DNA of 35,084 nt. It comes from JADJNW01 sp964517145. Its GTDB lineage: Bacteria; Bacteroidota; Bacteroidia; Chitinophagales; Saprospiraceae. Shown here piece by piece: positions 9,439 to 17,182 of this stretch; position 1 is the first letter of the stretch; the number at the start of each line of letters is the position of its first letter. The stretch is taken from positions 1 to 35,084 of the forward strand of contig CAZFBN010000047.1 of assembly GCA_964517145.1 (NCBI GenBank). Reading direction: 5' to 3'. Below the pieces are notes generated by a model. It was not told the origin of the DNA and did no database searches. It saw nothing but the letters and a program-made list of their open reading frames with translations. The position numbers and the translations under genes are program-made.

Positions 9439-11853
9439 TTAATGAATCACAAGCTTTCCGGTGACATAGACTTGTTCGCCAATCAATTTATAAAAATAAA
9501 CCCCATTTGGCAATTGATTGCGTTGGATGCGAATGCCGGGCGAACGAAGGTTTGAAAAAGATTGAACCGTTTGCCCGCTCATATTGATAATTTCAAGTTT
9601 AAAAGATTGATTTTGAGCATCATAAAAATAGAATAGCGTTTCTTCACGAAAAGGATTGGGGCTCAATTGCACTTGCAAATTTGAATGAAAATCTGACGCA
9701 CTCGTCGTAGAAGATTTTACCACCAACCCGTTCCAAATTTTGGAAATAACCTGTTCATAATTATTATTTACAACAGCTATAATGTCTTCAATATGAATAG
9801 TATCGCTATCAAAACTCAGAAAATGAATACGACACAAAGGTTGCATCAAATCGGACTTGTGAATCACCGAATCGCGATAGGATAAGCCTACCACCATGCC
9901 ACTGCTCATGTTGGTGCGCGGCGTGATGGGGTAAGCGACATTGTCCACCAGATTTTCTACATGGCTAATAGTGCCACCTCGGAGGCGAAATTGATAAGCT
10001 GCAATATTGCTCGTTTGATTCAAAATGCCAATATCCACATACCGGGCGTCCCAGTCAACCTGCAGGATGCCTAAGGTAGCCGTATCGCGGGTATTGACTA
10101 GATTGCTGGCAGGAAACTGGCAATGATTGTGCGTACCCGCCCCTGGATGCGGATGCGTCGCCCCAAAATTGAGGCAACTCGCCAGCAAAACCGCATCCTG
10201 TACCGTGATTGCACCATCGGCATTCAAATCGTTGCAGGCATTGGGTTCCATATCATTGCCGAGCAGTAGGGTTACGTATTTTTCCGCATCGGCTATTTCC
10301 TGCAAGCCATTTTCATTGGCATCGCCTGACAAATGACTGCCGCCACAAATGCCCAAACAATCAAACTGGGTATCGCCAAAGGGGATGCCCGCGCAATCGA
10401 GATAAGGCTCGCAAGGCTGCTCAATGGTAAATTTTAACACGCCCGAACGGCGGTCGAGGCGAAAGCAAGCTTGTGCCACGTTGTTTTCCAAGTCTTTTTC
10501 TACCTGCCCTAGCGCATCGGGACTATTTTTCCAGTTGATACGCACCACCAGCGTGTATTTGCCATCGGGCAAACCTGTCACGTCAATCCATTGACACTTG
10601 AGTTCCGACCAATATGCGTCGTTGCAATGCGCACTGATTCCCATATTGTCACAGCTGTATTTAGGATTGTAACCAGGTTCGCATCCAAAATCGGTGATGC
10701 ACAAGCCACTTTTAAAACCAATGGGCATTTTTTTACCCATCTCATCAATTACTAAATATTCTGCATAACTATCATAATGAAAATGATTGTGACAATTATT
10801 CCACGTAAATTGAGTATTATTATAACTAGGTTTGCCAATGTAATAATCGCGCTCACCGATATTATGAATTTGCGTTGTAAATCGCAACACATTCCGCACG
10901 CCATAGCCGCGCACGCATCCTTCCTGAATCAGGCAAAGGTCTTCGGAATGAATGGTGTCTAAACGCAAGGATCGCAACAGCGTATCCTGCCGAACGAGCA
11001 AGTCTGGACTTTTAGGACAGCGGCGGTCACCTTTGGGCAGGCAGCTGCCATTGTCAATGGTTGCCAGAGGATTATAATTGCAAGAAGCAGGATCCATGCA
11101 GCCTCGAAGCGGACCTTCAAACGTCAGCGTCCATTGAATGTTGCCAACGCAAGCATCATTGGCATCGCCAATGCGGATGAGGTAAGTTTTGCCGGCAGTA
11201 AAAAATCCTCGCACTTCAGCCTGTGGAATTTGAGCGCTGTTATTGTCATTATAAAAAATAGTGCTTTGATTATCCGCTGCGATGGTAATGCCATTGCAAG
11301 TAGGATAAACCCAAATTTTTGTATCACAGGTATTAATGTATTTTGTTGAAATTCTATACATTCCCGAAGAATCTGGGGTGAACTCATACCAGGTATCATC
11401 AAACGGCGCCGTGTAGGAACCAGTAGTAATGGGCGTTGCTACCTCACAAATGATGCCATTGAAACAATTCAAATGGGTCGCTTCTTGATTGTAAAAATTG
11501 CCACCCATCACCAACGTATCGCCATCCAATAGCACGAGGTAGTAGCCTGGTGCACTGATGCCATCGCCAAAAACATCCCGAATGGTAAAAGTGATGCAAG
11601 TATCGAGCGGAACGCATACCGTATCGCGGTACAAACGTTGGCTTTTGTAGCTAAAAGGCACCATAGCGGCATAACGCAGCCCCGAACGCCCTGTCAACTC
11701 CCAGGAAGTTTCATATCCATAACGATCGGTAAAAACCTCAATGATGACTTCGGCACGGTCAGATGCGCAGTTAGATTGCCCATACAGCCCGAACGACAGG
11801 CATAGGCATAAAAAGGGCAGACAAGGCAAGGCAAATGCAAATAAGGAGCTCAT
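9439..11853 (-). CDS. Lysyl-oxidase-like protein with dockerin and T9SS type A sorting domain
   Basis: The protein has 804 residues and a signal peptide at 1-25. Residues 30-250 are beta-rich domains (RYGYETSWEL near the start), followed by the Saprospiria-type GCMDPASCNYNP motif at about 251-262. Residues 285-470 match the lysyl oxidase catalytic domain. The copper-binding WNNCHNHFH has His355, His357 and His359. Lys381 (GFKSGLC) and Tyr414 (NDAYW, just before CQWIDVTGLPDGKY) align with the Lys and Tyr that form the lysyl tyrosylquinone cofactor in animal LOX. Residues about 505-565 hold two calcium-loop repeats (DANENGLQEIAD and DLNADGAITVQD), a type I dockerin. The C-terminus is a T9SS type A domain (LSPNPF). 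It should be an exported copper amine oxidase acting on lysine side chains, docked to a cohesin. The natural substrate is unknown. Confidence 0.85.
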   Translation of the reverse strand: MSSLFAFALPCLPFLCLCLSFGLYGQSNCASDRAEVIIEVFTDRYGYETSWELTGRSGLRYAAMVPFSYKSQRLYRDTVCVPLDTCITFTIRDVFGDGISAPGYYLVLLDGDTLVMGGNFYNQEATHLNCFNGIICEVATPITTGSYTAPFDDTWYEFTPDSSGMYRISTKYINTCDTKIWVYPTCNGITIAADNQSTIFYNDNNSAQIPQAEVRGFFTAGKTYLIRIGDANDACVGNIQWTLTFEGPLRGCMDPASCNYNPLATIDNGSCLPKGDRRCPKSPDLLVRQDTLLRSLRLDTIHSEDLCLIQEGCVRGYGVRNVLRFTTQIHNIGERDYYIGKPSYNNTQFTWNNCHNHFHYDSYAEYLVIDEMGKKMPIGFKSGLCITDFGCEPGYNPKYSCDNMGISAHCNDAYWSELKCQWIDVTGLPDGKYTLVVRINWKNSPDALGQVEKDLENNVAQACFRLDRRSGVLKFTIEQPCEPYLDCAGIPFGDTQFDCLGICGGSHLSGDANENGLQEIADAEKYVTLLLGNDMEPNACNDLNADGAITVQDAVLLASCLNFGATHPHPGAGTHNHCQFPASNLVNTRDTATLGILQVDWDARYVDIGILNQTSNIAAYQFRLRGGTISHVENLVDNVAYPITPRTNMSSGMVVGLSYRDSVIHKSDLMQPLCRIHFLSFDSDTIHIEDIIAVVNNNYEQVISKIWNGLVVKSSTTSASDFHSNLQVQLSPNPFREETLFYFYDAQNQSFKLEIINMSGQTVQSFSNLRSPGIRIQRNQLPNGVYFYKLIGEQVYVTGKLVIH

Positions 11854-11969
11854 ATTTGGTCGTCTTAAAATCGGTTGTAGGGAATATATGAAAAAAATAT
11901 GAATTTATCTCTGCAAAGCTTCGCAAAGATGCGTAGGAGAAAAAAGAAGTGATTTAAGTGGGCAAATAC

Positions 11970-12000
11970 TTGACAAAGGTAAAAAAAAGGTTTATCTTTG
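11970..12000 (+). promoter_or_regulatory. Bacteroidota-type promoter of the initiator tRNA gene
   Basis: TTG at 11970-11972 and TATCTTTG at 11993-12000 are separated by 20 bases, matching the Bacteroidota consensus (TTG/TTTG, 19-20 bases, TAnnTTTG). The tRNA begins 69 bases further on, and no other plus-strand gene follows, so this promoter most likely drives it. Confidence 0.7.
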
Positions 12001-12069
12001 CAAACCATTTAAAAAACGAGGTACATTTAAACAAAATTTAAATTTGTTCGTTTTCAAATGGCATAACAT

Positions 12070-12123
<54 letters not shown>

Positions 12124-12142
<19 letters not shown>

Positions 12143-13656
12143 CTCGATAGGGAAATAGCAATATTTCCCTTTTTTATTTGTGCTTGAGTGAAGCGTAAGT
12201 TGTTGATTTTCAGTTCTTCTGTGAAGAGAATTGGATTGATTTGCGGGGTTTCATAACCCTGTTTCGTTAAATAGAAGCCATTATTAAACACCCCTTCTAT
12301 TATCCGTCGTTTGTTTTCCAAAGCAGCATTATCATAAGCGCTGGAAATATCTCCTAGTCTGTACAAATGCTTGTAAAATATTTGCCAATATTTTGACTCA
12401 TCTGTTGTAAGTTGTTCTGCTTCAATAAGTTTGCCTGCGAGCTCTCCTTTCCACTTGGAATTGAATTTCTGGAAGGTGGAATCTTCAATTTTACCTGTTA
12501 TGTATCGTTCTTCTAATTGATCGATTTTGGTTTCCAGTTCTCTGATTTCGTTTCTTAATTTTTCAGCATTGTGTACGCGCATGGAGAACTGTTCTTTCAT
12601 TACTTTTTCCGCTCTTTCGCGTAAGATTCGAATATGTTGTTCTGGTAATGATAATTCATGCAGGATTTGCAGCAAAGACTGATGGGCTTTATCTGCATTG
12701 TAATTCTGACCTTTGCAGTAATTGCAATTGTAGTAGGGGTATAAGGTGCCAAGTCTTCCCCGACGCATTCCTCCGGTCATAGGGCGATCACATTCCTTGC
12801 ATTTGATGATTCCTCGTAAAGGAAATTCTTCACGCAATTCTTGCTTAGGCTGTGATTTATTGTACATCATGGACTGTGCCCGGTGAAAAGTGGCTTCAGA
12901 AATAATAGGCTCATGAATGCCTTTAACCCGAGTGGCTGGTTCTCTACCATAAGCTGGCACTTCAATTATTCCAGCGTACAGAATATTATTCAAAACCCAT
13001 TTTACGGCGTCTTTTCTGGTGTTGGTAAATCCATTTTTGCGGGCAATTTTACCGGCTTGTTTCCAGTCCATACCGGCAGCCACGTTTTCAAATAATTGCT
13101 GAATGATGGAAGCCCGGTTTTGGTCGAGCACTATAATGGGTTTGTTGTTGGCGTCCCGGGCATTTTTATAGCCAAAAGGCGCAGTACCAAGAAATCTACC
13201 TTGCCTTTTAGCTTGCCAAATGCCCATCTTGGTCCGGTCGGCAATAACACGCCGCTCGAATTCGGCATTGACAAACATGTCGGCTCGAATTTTGAAATAA
13301 TAAGGGCTGTGTGGATCGATGTAAAAATTCTCTCCGGCAGAAATGATCTGTACCTTCAGACTTTTTTCGAATCTCTCCAGCAAAGTAAGTCCCTCGGCGG
13401 CGTTGCGGATTAATCGGTCATATTTGGCAACAATGATTGTGCGGACTTCTCCTTTTGATTTTAATAAATCAAGTTCTAACTTCTTCCAAGCAGGGCGGTT
13501 GAAGTTTTTGGCGGAAACGCCATCATCGGTATAGGTTTTTATAATGTTGAAATGATGACTGGCAGCGTATTTTTTGATGATTTCTTCCTGCGCTTCGAGG
13601 GAAAAGTTACTTTGATCCTCAGTGCTAATTCGTAGGTAAGCGTAAGCGGAGTACAT
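12124..13656 (-). CDS. Large serine recombinase (site-specific integrase)
   Basis: The protein has 510 residues. The N-terminal resolvase-type catalytic domain (1-150) has the nucleophile Ser11 in YLRISTEDQS and the KYDRLIRN motif (78-85). The recombinase domain (about 160-270) includes FGYKNARD and KWVLNNILYAGI. A zinc ribbon (about 285-325) has CKECDRPM and the later CNYCKG. A coiled coil (about 345-400) precedes the C-terminal region, the usual order of large serine recombinases. It would insert and excise the element that lies to its right. Its 3' end is built into the initiator tRNA-Met gene, so the likely attachment site is the tRNA 3' end. It is the last gene of a three-gene minus-strand operon (115-residue protein, 58-residue protein, recombinase) with overlapping ends. 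Confidence 0.93.
12150..12175 (+). terminator. Terminator of the tRNA gene, inside the recombinase 3' coding end
   Basis: GGGAAATA and TATTTCCC form a perfect 8-bp stem with loop GCAA, followed by six Ts. It is eight bases after the tRNA and would end its transcript. The same bases encode part of the recombinase C-terminus (GNIAISL) on the other strand. Confidence 0.75.
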
Positions 13657-13801
13657 TTAACTTTCTTTTTATATGTTCTAATTGTTTAGTTTGAAGTTTT
13701 AGGAGTCGGTTTTTTCTTTCTGGATCCTGTTCACTGACTATGAGTTCGGTCATCTTCAAAGCACGTAAAACGAGGGAGTTGATTTGATTCAGCTCTTTCA
13801 T
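13625..13801 (-). CDS. Small basic protein coupled to the recombinase gene
   Basis: A 58-residue frame (MKELNQINSLVLR... ending LRLRLPTN) starts with an ATG that shares ATGA with the stop of the upstream 115-residue gene. Its end overlaps the recombinase start by 32 bases. The sequence is highly charged and helical (ERKNRLLKLQTKQ, HIKRKL), consistent with a short coiled coil or DNA-binding accessory protein. The overlaps at both ends suggest translational coupling and are the main reason to believe it. An excision or directionality factor is one possibility for a protein of this size next to an integrase, but nothing in the residues proves it. Confidence 0.6.
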   Translation of the reverse strand: MKELNQINSLVLRALKMTELIVSEQDPERKNRLLKLQTKQLEHIKRKLNVLRLRLPTN

Positions 13802-14145
13802 GTTTCTAATCGTTTTTTGATTTCGCTGATTTCCTGTAAAATTTTAGCCAAAGTTTCATTGTTTAATTTTTCTAATAGTGCATTTTCTCGTTCAAGTGCT
13901 TGTATATACTTTGTTTGTAAGTCTGTGCTGGCTTCCGGCTCTTGTTGCAGGTTGCCTAATTCTTTTGGGAAAGTTTTAATCAATTCGTTGAGGTACGCTT
14001 TTTTTCGGAACTCATTATTCGAGCGCAGTATGTTATAATACTCCATTTTATCCTTACCAGTTGCCTCGTAAATATCATTCACTTTCATTCCTGCTTCCCG
14101 GAGTTTTTCAATTACCTGCTCCAAAGTTAACGGTTCTTTGCTCAT
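13798..14145 (-). CDS. Hypothetical helical protein, first gene of the recombinase operon
   Basis: The 115-residue product has an N-terminal helical part (LTLEQVIEKLREAGMKVNDIYEATGKDKMEYYNILR) that could be a small helix-turn-helix. The C-terminus is a long coiled coil (about 72-113, LERENALLEKLNNETLAKILQEISEIKKR). I do not recognise a named family. It is transcribed away from the ribbon-helix-helix gene at 14257-14457 and shares its AT-rich control region, as in repressor/regulator pairs of temperate elements. It leads directly, by overlapping codons, into the 58-residue gene and the recombinase, so a role in controlling or assisting integration is plausible but unproven. Confidence 0.65.
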   Translation of the reverse strand: MSKEPLTLEQVIEKLREAGMKVNDIYEATGKDKMEYYNILRSNNEFRKKAYLNELIKTFPKELGNLQQEPEASTDLQTKYIQALERENALLEKLNNETLAKILQEISEIKKRLET

Positions 14146-14177
14146 GTTTCAAAAAATTAATTCAAAAAAAATGTCAA

Positions 14178-14250
14178 TAAGTTTTAAAAAGTTTTAAAAA
14201 GTGCTATATTTGTGTAGTCTTGAAAACAAATTTACTAACTTTTTAAACTT
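14178..14250 (+). promoter_or_regulatory. Divergent control region: -7 box with AT-rich direct and inverted repeats
   Basis: TATATTTG at 14205-14212 matches the Bacteroidota -7 box and reads towards the gene at 14257. Just before it is a tandem repeat, GTTTTAAAAA twice (14181-14200). After it, ACTTTTTAAAC (about 14238-14248) is an inverted copy of the same motif. Repeated motifs on both sides of a promoter in front of a ribbon-helix-helix gene suggest an autoregulatory operator. Confidence 0.5.
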
Positions 14251-14256
14251 TTGCAA

Positions 14257-14457
14257 ATGGAAAAGACAACTTGGAAATCTTTTCGTATGTCAGAAGCTGA
14301 TAAACAACGCATCGAGGAACTCCGCCAACAGTTTGCTGAGGAGCGCGGAATGGATATGAGTTTTGATGCTTTTCTAAGGTATCTTATTTTCCAGGGTATT
14401 AAAAATGCCGAAAAAGAACTACAGTATGGAGGAGTTGCAATCACAGATGCTAATTAG
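14257..14457 (+). CDS. Small ribbon-helix-helix-like DNA-binding protein
   Basis: The 66-residue protein has the layout of Arc/MetJ-type regulators: a short strand (WKSFRMSEAD), helix A (QRIEELRQQFAEERG), a turn and helix B (MSFDAFLRYLIFQGI). Such proteins dimerise and bind repeated operators. The control region in front of it contains the repeated AT-rich motif expected of such an operator. It is the first plus-strand gene of the element, divergent from the recombinase operon and upstream of the replication gene. It is therefore a candidate switch regulator. The family call rests on pattern only; a small coiled-coil protein cannot be excluded. Confidence 0.6.
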   Translation: MEKTTWKSFRMSEADKQRIEELRQQFAEERGMDMSFDAFLRYLIFQGIKNAEKELQYGGVAITDAN

Positions 14458-14504
14458 TGCGTTGGCAGCTGCCTACGTAGATTGGGTCATCAAACAAGTT
14501 TCCC

Positions 14505-15407
14505 ATGAAAATGAGCCTGAAATCAATGGGTTTGCTGTGGCTGCTTCGGACGCGGGGGAGCATGAGTTTACATCAGATACTGGAGACGTGTACGGACGGA
14601 CGCGATGCAGTAAAGACCGCTTTGCAGGAGCTAAAAACGTTGGGGCTGGTAACTATGTCGGAATACCGATCTAGGGGTCGATTTGATAGTTGTTTTTATT
14701 CATTGACTATTAGCGGAAAATCCGTAGATGGAGAAACCGTGATCGGAAAATCCATTAGTGGTGAAAGGGTTGGGCGTACTGACTTTTCTCCGCAACAGGC
14801 AAAACCACAGACGGAGAAACCGTTAGTGGAAAATCCGCTTACGGAAAATCCACTCATGGCAGAGTTGTTTGAAAATCAGGCTCCAATAGGAACCGTAACC
14901 GGAAAATCCACCAACGGCGACGAAAATAGCACCTCTCTCTCTATAAGTAATAAAGGAAATAATAAGAGTAATAATAATACTACTACTCTTAGAGTAGAAG
15001 ATAATATGGAGAAAGAGCATGAATTGAATTCGGTGGAGGAACCTGGGCGTAAGCGAAGGAAGCGGCGGGAAAAAGCGCCAGAGGTCCTCTTTCGGGAAAC
15101 GGAATTTGTACTGCTGGTAGATGGAAGGGAGCGTTTTCGCGAGGCTTTGATTGCCAGAAATCCAGATTTGGAAATGGCAGATACAGATTATTACTACCAA
15201 CGGGCGCTGAACTGGAGTGATAACGATAACCGGAAAGTAAACTGGGTAGCAACGGTTGCGAATTGGATTATTGATGATGCCGGCAAAGGCAAAATGGTTA
15301 AAGCTAAAACAAATTTACATGCAACAAATAATACCACCATCAAAGGAGTTGACCTCGACCGGGCGCTTGAACGTGCCAAGCGAGTGGCTTCCCGATATAG
15401 CGAATAA
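14505..15407 (+). CDS. Phage-type replication organiser with N-terminal winged helix
   Basis: The protein has 300 residues. Residues 1-70 are a winged helix typical of phage replication initiators (GLLWLLRTRGSMSLHQILE, TALQELKTLGLVTM, FYSLT). Residues 70-145 are a low-complexity linker made of GKS(V/I)xG and ENPL units. Residues about 150-190 are Ser/Asn-rich, then strongly basic (GRKRRKRREK). The C-terminus (190-300) resembles the helical domain of replisome organisers of Bacteroidota phages (LNWSDNDNRKVNWVATVANWI). As in lambda O, the linker DNA carries repeats that look like iterons (14715-14924) followed by an AT-rich stretch, so the gene probably contains its own origin. The following genes overlap it or lie close, forming a replication block with the VRR-NUC nuclease. 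Confidence 0.7.
   Translation: MKMSLKSMGLLWLLRTRGSMSLHQILETCTDGRDAVKTALQELKTLGLVTMSEYRSRGRFDSCFYSLTISGKSVDGETVIGKSISGERVGRTDFSPQQAKPQTEKPLVENPLTENPLMAELFENQAPIGTVTGKSTNGDENSTSLSISNKGNNKSNNNTTTLRVEDNMEKEHELNSVEEPGRKRRKRREKAPEVLFRETEFVLLVDGRERFREALIARNPDLEMADTDYYYQRALNWSDNDNRKVNWVATVANWIIDDAGKGKMVKAKTNLHATNNTTIKGVDLDRALERAKRVASRYSE
14715..14924 (+). repeat. 15-bp iteron-like repeats, candidate replication origin
   Basis: GGAAAATCC occurs exactly five times, at 14715, 14745, 14828, 14843 and 14901. The variant GGAGAAACCGT occurs at 14730 and 14813, and a weaker GGTGAAAGGGT at 14760. Units are 15 bp apart inside two blocks (14715-14774 and 14813-14857). Three copies are read as Gly-Lys-Ser and two as Glu-Asn-Pro, so the conserved unit is the DNA, not the peptide. 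Confidence 0.65.
14938..15008 (+). other. AT-rich candidate DNA-unwinding element beside the iterons
   Basis: A run of TAATAA, AATAAT and similar triplets follows the repeats and is far richer in A and T than the rest of the gene. It contains the perfect inverted repeat CTACTCT-T-AGAGTAG (14983-14997). Repeats followed by an AT-rich stretch is the usual origin layout of lambda-like initiator genes. Confidence 0.5.
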
Positions 15408-16242
15408 ATGCGAATGCGATAAAAGAACCATTTCGGCTGTTTCGGCTGGGCTAGCGCTGTCCATGCGGCGCGACGACCGGAATAAAGTCATTGCGTCCTT
15501 ATCCGTGGATTTGGAATACTGTATTCGGGTGTATTGCGGTGCTACGGCAGATATCAATGAAGAAGTTATCGAGGAGTCAGTTGATTTCTGTCTGAAACGG
15601 TTTGCACATCTTGGGGTGGATGAAATTCGGGAGGCTTTTTCGATGGCAGCTGCGGGAGAGTTGGGCGAAATTGATCTGGCGGCTTACCATGGGCGATTCA
15701 CTATCAAAATATTGGGTGAAGTGCTTCGATCTTACTCCTCCTTTCGCGAGAAAGTAGTAAATGAATTGCGCCGTGCAGAAAATGAAGCGGCAGAGGCGGC
15801 GGCAGCTGCTGAGAAATTGCGTAAGAGCGATGAGTTATTGGTAAAGCATATGAACTGGTGCGCCGAAAAATTGAATTCCTATATGAATGAGGGTACACCT
15901 GAGGTGAATATTATTCCTGTTACGCTTTATGAATATTTGGACTCTACTGGTTTAATTGAGCATACCAAAGCAGAAAAATGGGTACTAATGGGGCGTGCAG
16001 TTCCGATTATCCGACGTGGTTTGATGGGTGATATTTCGACCGAAAACAATGAATTCCGGAAAAGACGGATTCGCACTATCATAGCAGAAATGGATAAGGG
16101 CAAAATGGGGGATTTCGTGCGCGCTCGTCAAAAAGTGGCAGCACGACAACTGGCGGTACACGATTGGGTGAACGCCTACCGGTCGGTGATTATTGGACTT
16201 ACTTCACTCGTAAAAAGTACCAACAATGCAGATGCGGCTTGA
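15367..16242 (+). CDS. Conserved replication-block protein of Bacteroidota elements, function unknown
   Basis: The start is uncertain. The frame is open from 15256, with ATG codons at 15256 and 15319 deep inside the previous gene and another ATG at 15463. I place it at the TTG at 15367 (GTG at 15373 is equally possible), because EWLPDIANKC looks like a genuine N-terminus and the overlap is then 41 bases. The product (about 291 residues) has a region VYCGATADINEEVIEESVDFCLKRF...IREAFSMAAAGE, a pattern I associate with the gene next to replication organisers in Bacteroidota prophages. It also has a coiled coil (RRAENEAAEAAAAAEKLRK) and a helical C-terminus. No catalytic motif is visible. Its place between the organiser and the nuclease suggests a replication role such as helicase loading; this is inference. 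Confidence 0.7.
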   Translation: MNVPSEWLPDIANKCECDKRTISAVSAGLALSMRRDDRNKVIASLSVDLEYCIRVYCGATADINEEVIEESVDFCLKRFAHLGVDEIREAFSMAAAGELGEIDLAAYHGRFTIKILGEVLRSYSSFREKVVNELRRAENEAAEAAAAAEKLRKSDELLVKHMNWCAEKLNSYMNEGTPEVNIIPVTLYEYLDSTGLIEHTKAEKWVLMGRAVPIIRRGLMGDISTENNEFRKRRIRTIIAEMDKGKMGDFVRARQKVAARQLAVHDWVNAYRSVIIGLTSLVKSTNNADAA

Positions 16243-16663
16243 AGAATTAAGACCGATGACAGAGGCGGAATTGATTGCTTTTGTGATTTCCTTCCTGTCG
16301 GCGCGTGGTTATTTCGTTTGGCGGCAGCAGAATTCTGGTTTTTTTGATTCAGAGGCGGCGGTCAAGGCATTACACGAACTCATTTTGGAGCGAGGTACCC
16401 GTATCAAGCAGCTTGAGGTAGAGTCAGCTTTGAAAAAGTGTTGGCGAAAAGTGCCTGAAGCCTTGCGCGGGGTGGCAGATGTGATCGGCTGGAATGTAAC
16501 ATCGGGAAAGTGGGTGGCGGTGGAAATTAAAACAGAAAACGATCGCTTGTCGGACTATCAACGCGATTGGCTTGGTGCTCTAAAGGAAGCCGGTGGTGAG
16601 GTGTATATCTGTCGGGGTATGGAAAGTTTTGTGCAATCCTGGGAGCGACGGAATGCGGTTTGA
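16226..16663 (+). CDS. VRR-NUC domain nuclease
   Basis: The 145-residue protein is a compact VRR-NUC (PD-(D/E)XK superfamily) enzyme. Residues about 28-38 read VWRQQNSGFF. The metal-binding core is RGVADVIGW (the Asp) followed by WVAVEIKTENDRLSDYQRDWL (the Glu and Lys of E-x-K, then the conserved Gln), and the end is GGEVYICRGMESFVQSW. Stand-alone VRR-NUC proteins are common in phages and act on branched or damaged DNA during replication and recombination. The start ATG (16226) overlaps the previous gene by 17 bases, which indicates one operon with the replication genes. Confidence 0.88.
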   Translation: MQMRLEELRPMTEAELIAFVISFLSARGYFVWRQQNSGFFDSEAAVKALHELILERGTRIKQLEVESALKKCWRKVPEALRGVADVIGWNVTSGKWVAVEIKTENDRLSDYQRDWLGALKEAGGEVYICRGMESFVQSWERRNAV

Positions 16664-16728
16664 TGGGTTTTGGTGACCAGACGGTTATTCTGACGTCTAA
16701 ATAATTTGAAACTTTAAATCAAAAATGT

Positions 16729-17010
16729 ATGCATGACAAATACCCGGAACACAAGAAAATAGCAGAGCGCCAGGAGGAGCACGAACACGTGAGCCAGTTT
16801 GTAGAGTGGCTGGAAGAGAAGGGATTTCAGATTACCGGCTCGTTTATACCGGAACAACCAGTTTACGTGCGATCGGAACAGGTGGTGGCGCGGTACTTTG
16901 GAATCAGTTTACCTGCCTTGGAAGCGGAAAAACAACAAATGCTGAAGAACCTGCGGGCGCGGTTACAGGGCGCGTTGCCGAATGAGGGGAGTACGTGTGC
17001 GCAATGCTGA
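16729..17010 (+). CDS. Small phage-type protein of unknown function
   Basis: The product has 93 residues and begins MHDKYPEHKKIAERQEEH. Its second half, VARYFGISLPALEAEKQQML, resembles a short motif I associate with a small protein next to replication genes in Bacteroidota prophages and elements. An ATG four bases earlier is closed at once by a stop, so 16729 is the only sensible start. It is helical and acidic at the N-terminus and ends in a Cys pair (CAQC). No enzymatic motif is visible. The context suggests an accessory replication or regulatory role. Confidence 0.7.
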   Translation: MHDKYPEHKKIAERQEEHEHVSQFVEWLEEKGFQITGSFIPEQPVYVRSEQVVARYFGISLPALEAEKQQMLKNLRARLQGALPNEGSTCAQC

Positions 17011-17182
17011 GTTAATTTGCTAGTCTTTAGGCATCGCCAATTTCAAAGTGCCTCTGGTGTAGAGCTTTGCAATGATCTTCAAAAATGAAGCGATAAGAGA
17101 GCGACAGAAAATTAAAATCATCGCTGGGGGGATCGCTCGCTTTTCGCTGGGAAATCGGTAAAAAATGGAAAACGTTTGAGGT

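Noticed and set aside
14405..14674. Open frame of 89 codons overlapping two genes
   Set aside because: It starts inside the ribbon-helix-helix gene and runs across the replication gene start; the winged-helix frame at 14505 explains this DNA better.
17072..17161. 29-codon frame MIFKNEAIRERQK between two element genes
   Set aside because: Too short to support on sequence alone, with no overlap or coupling to its neighbours.
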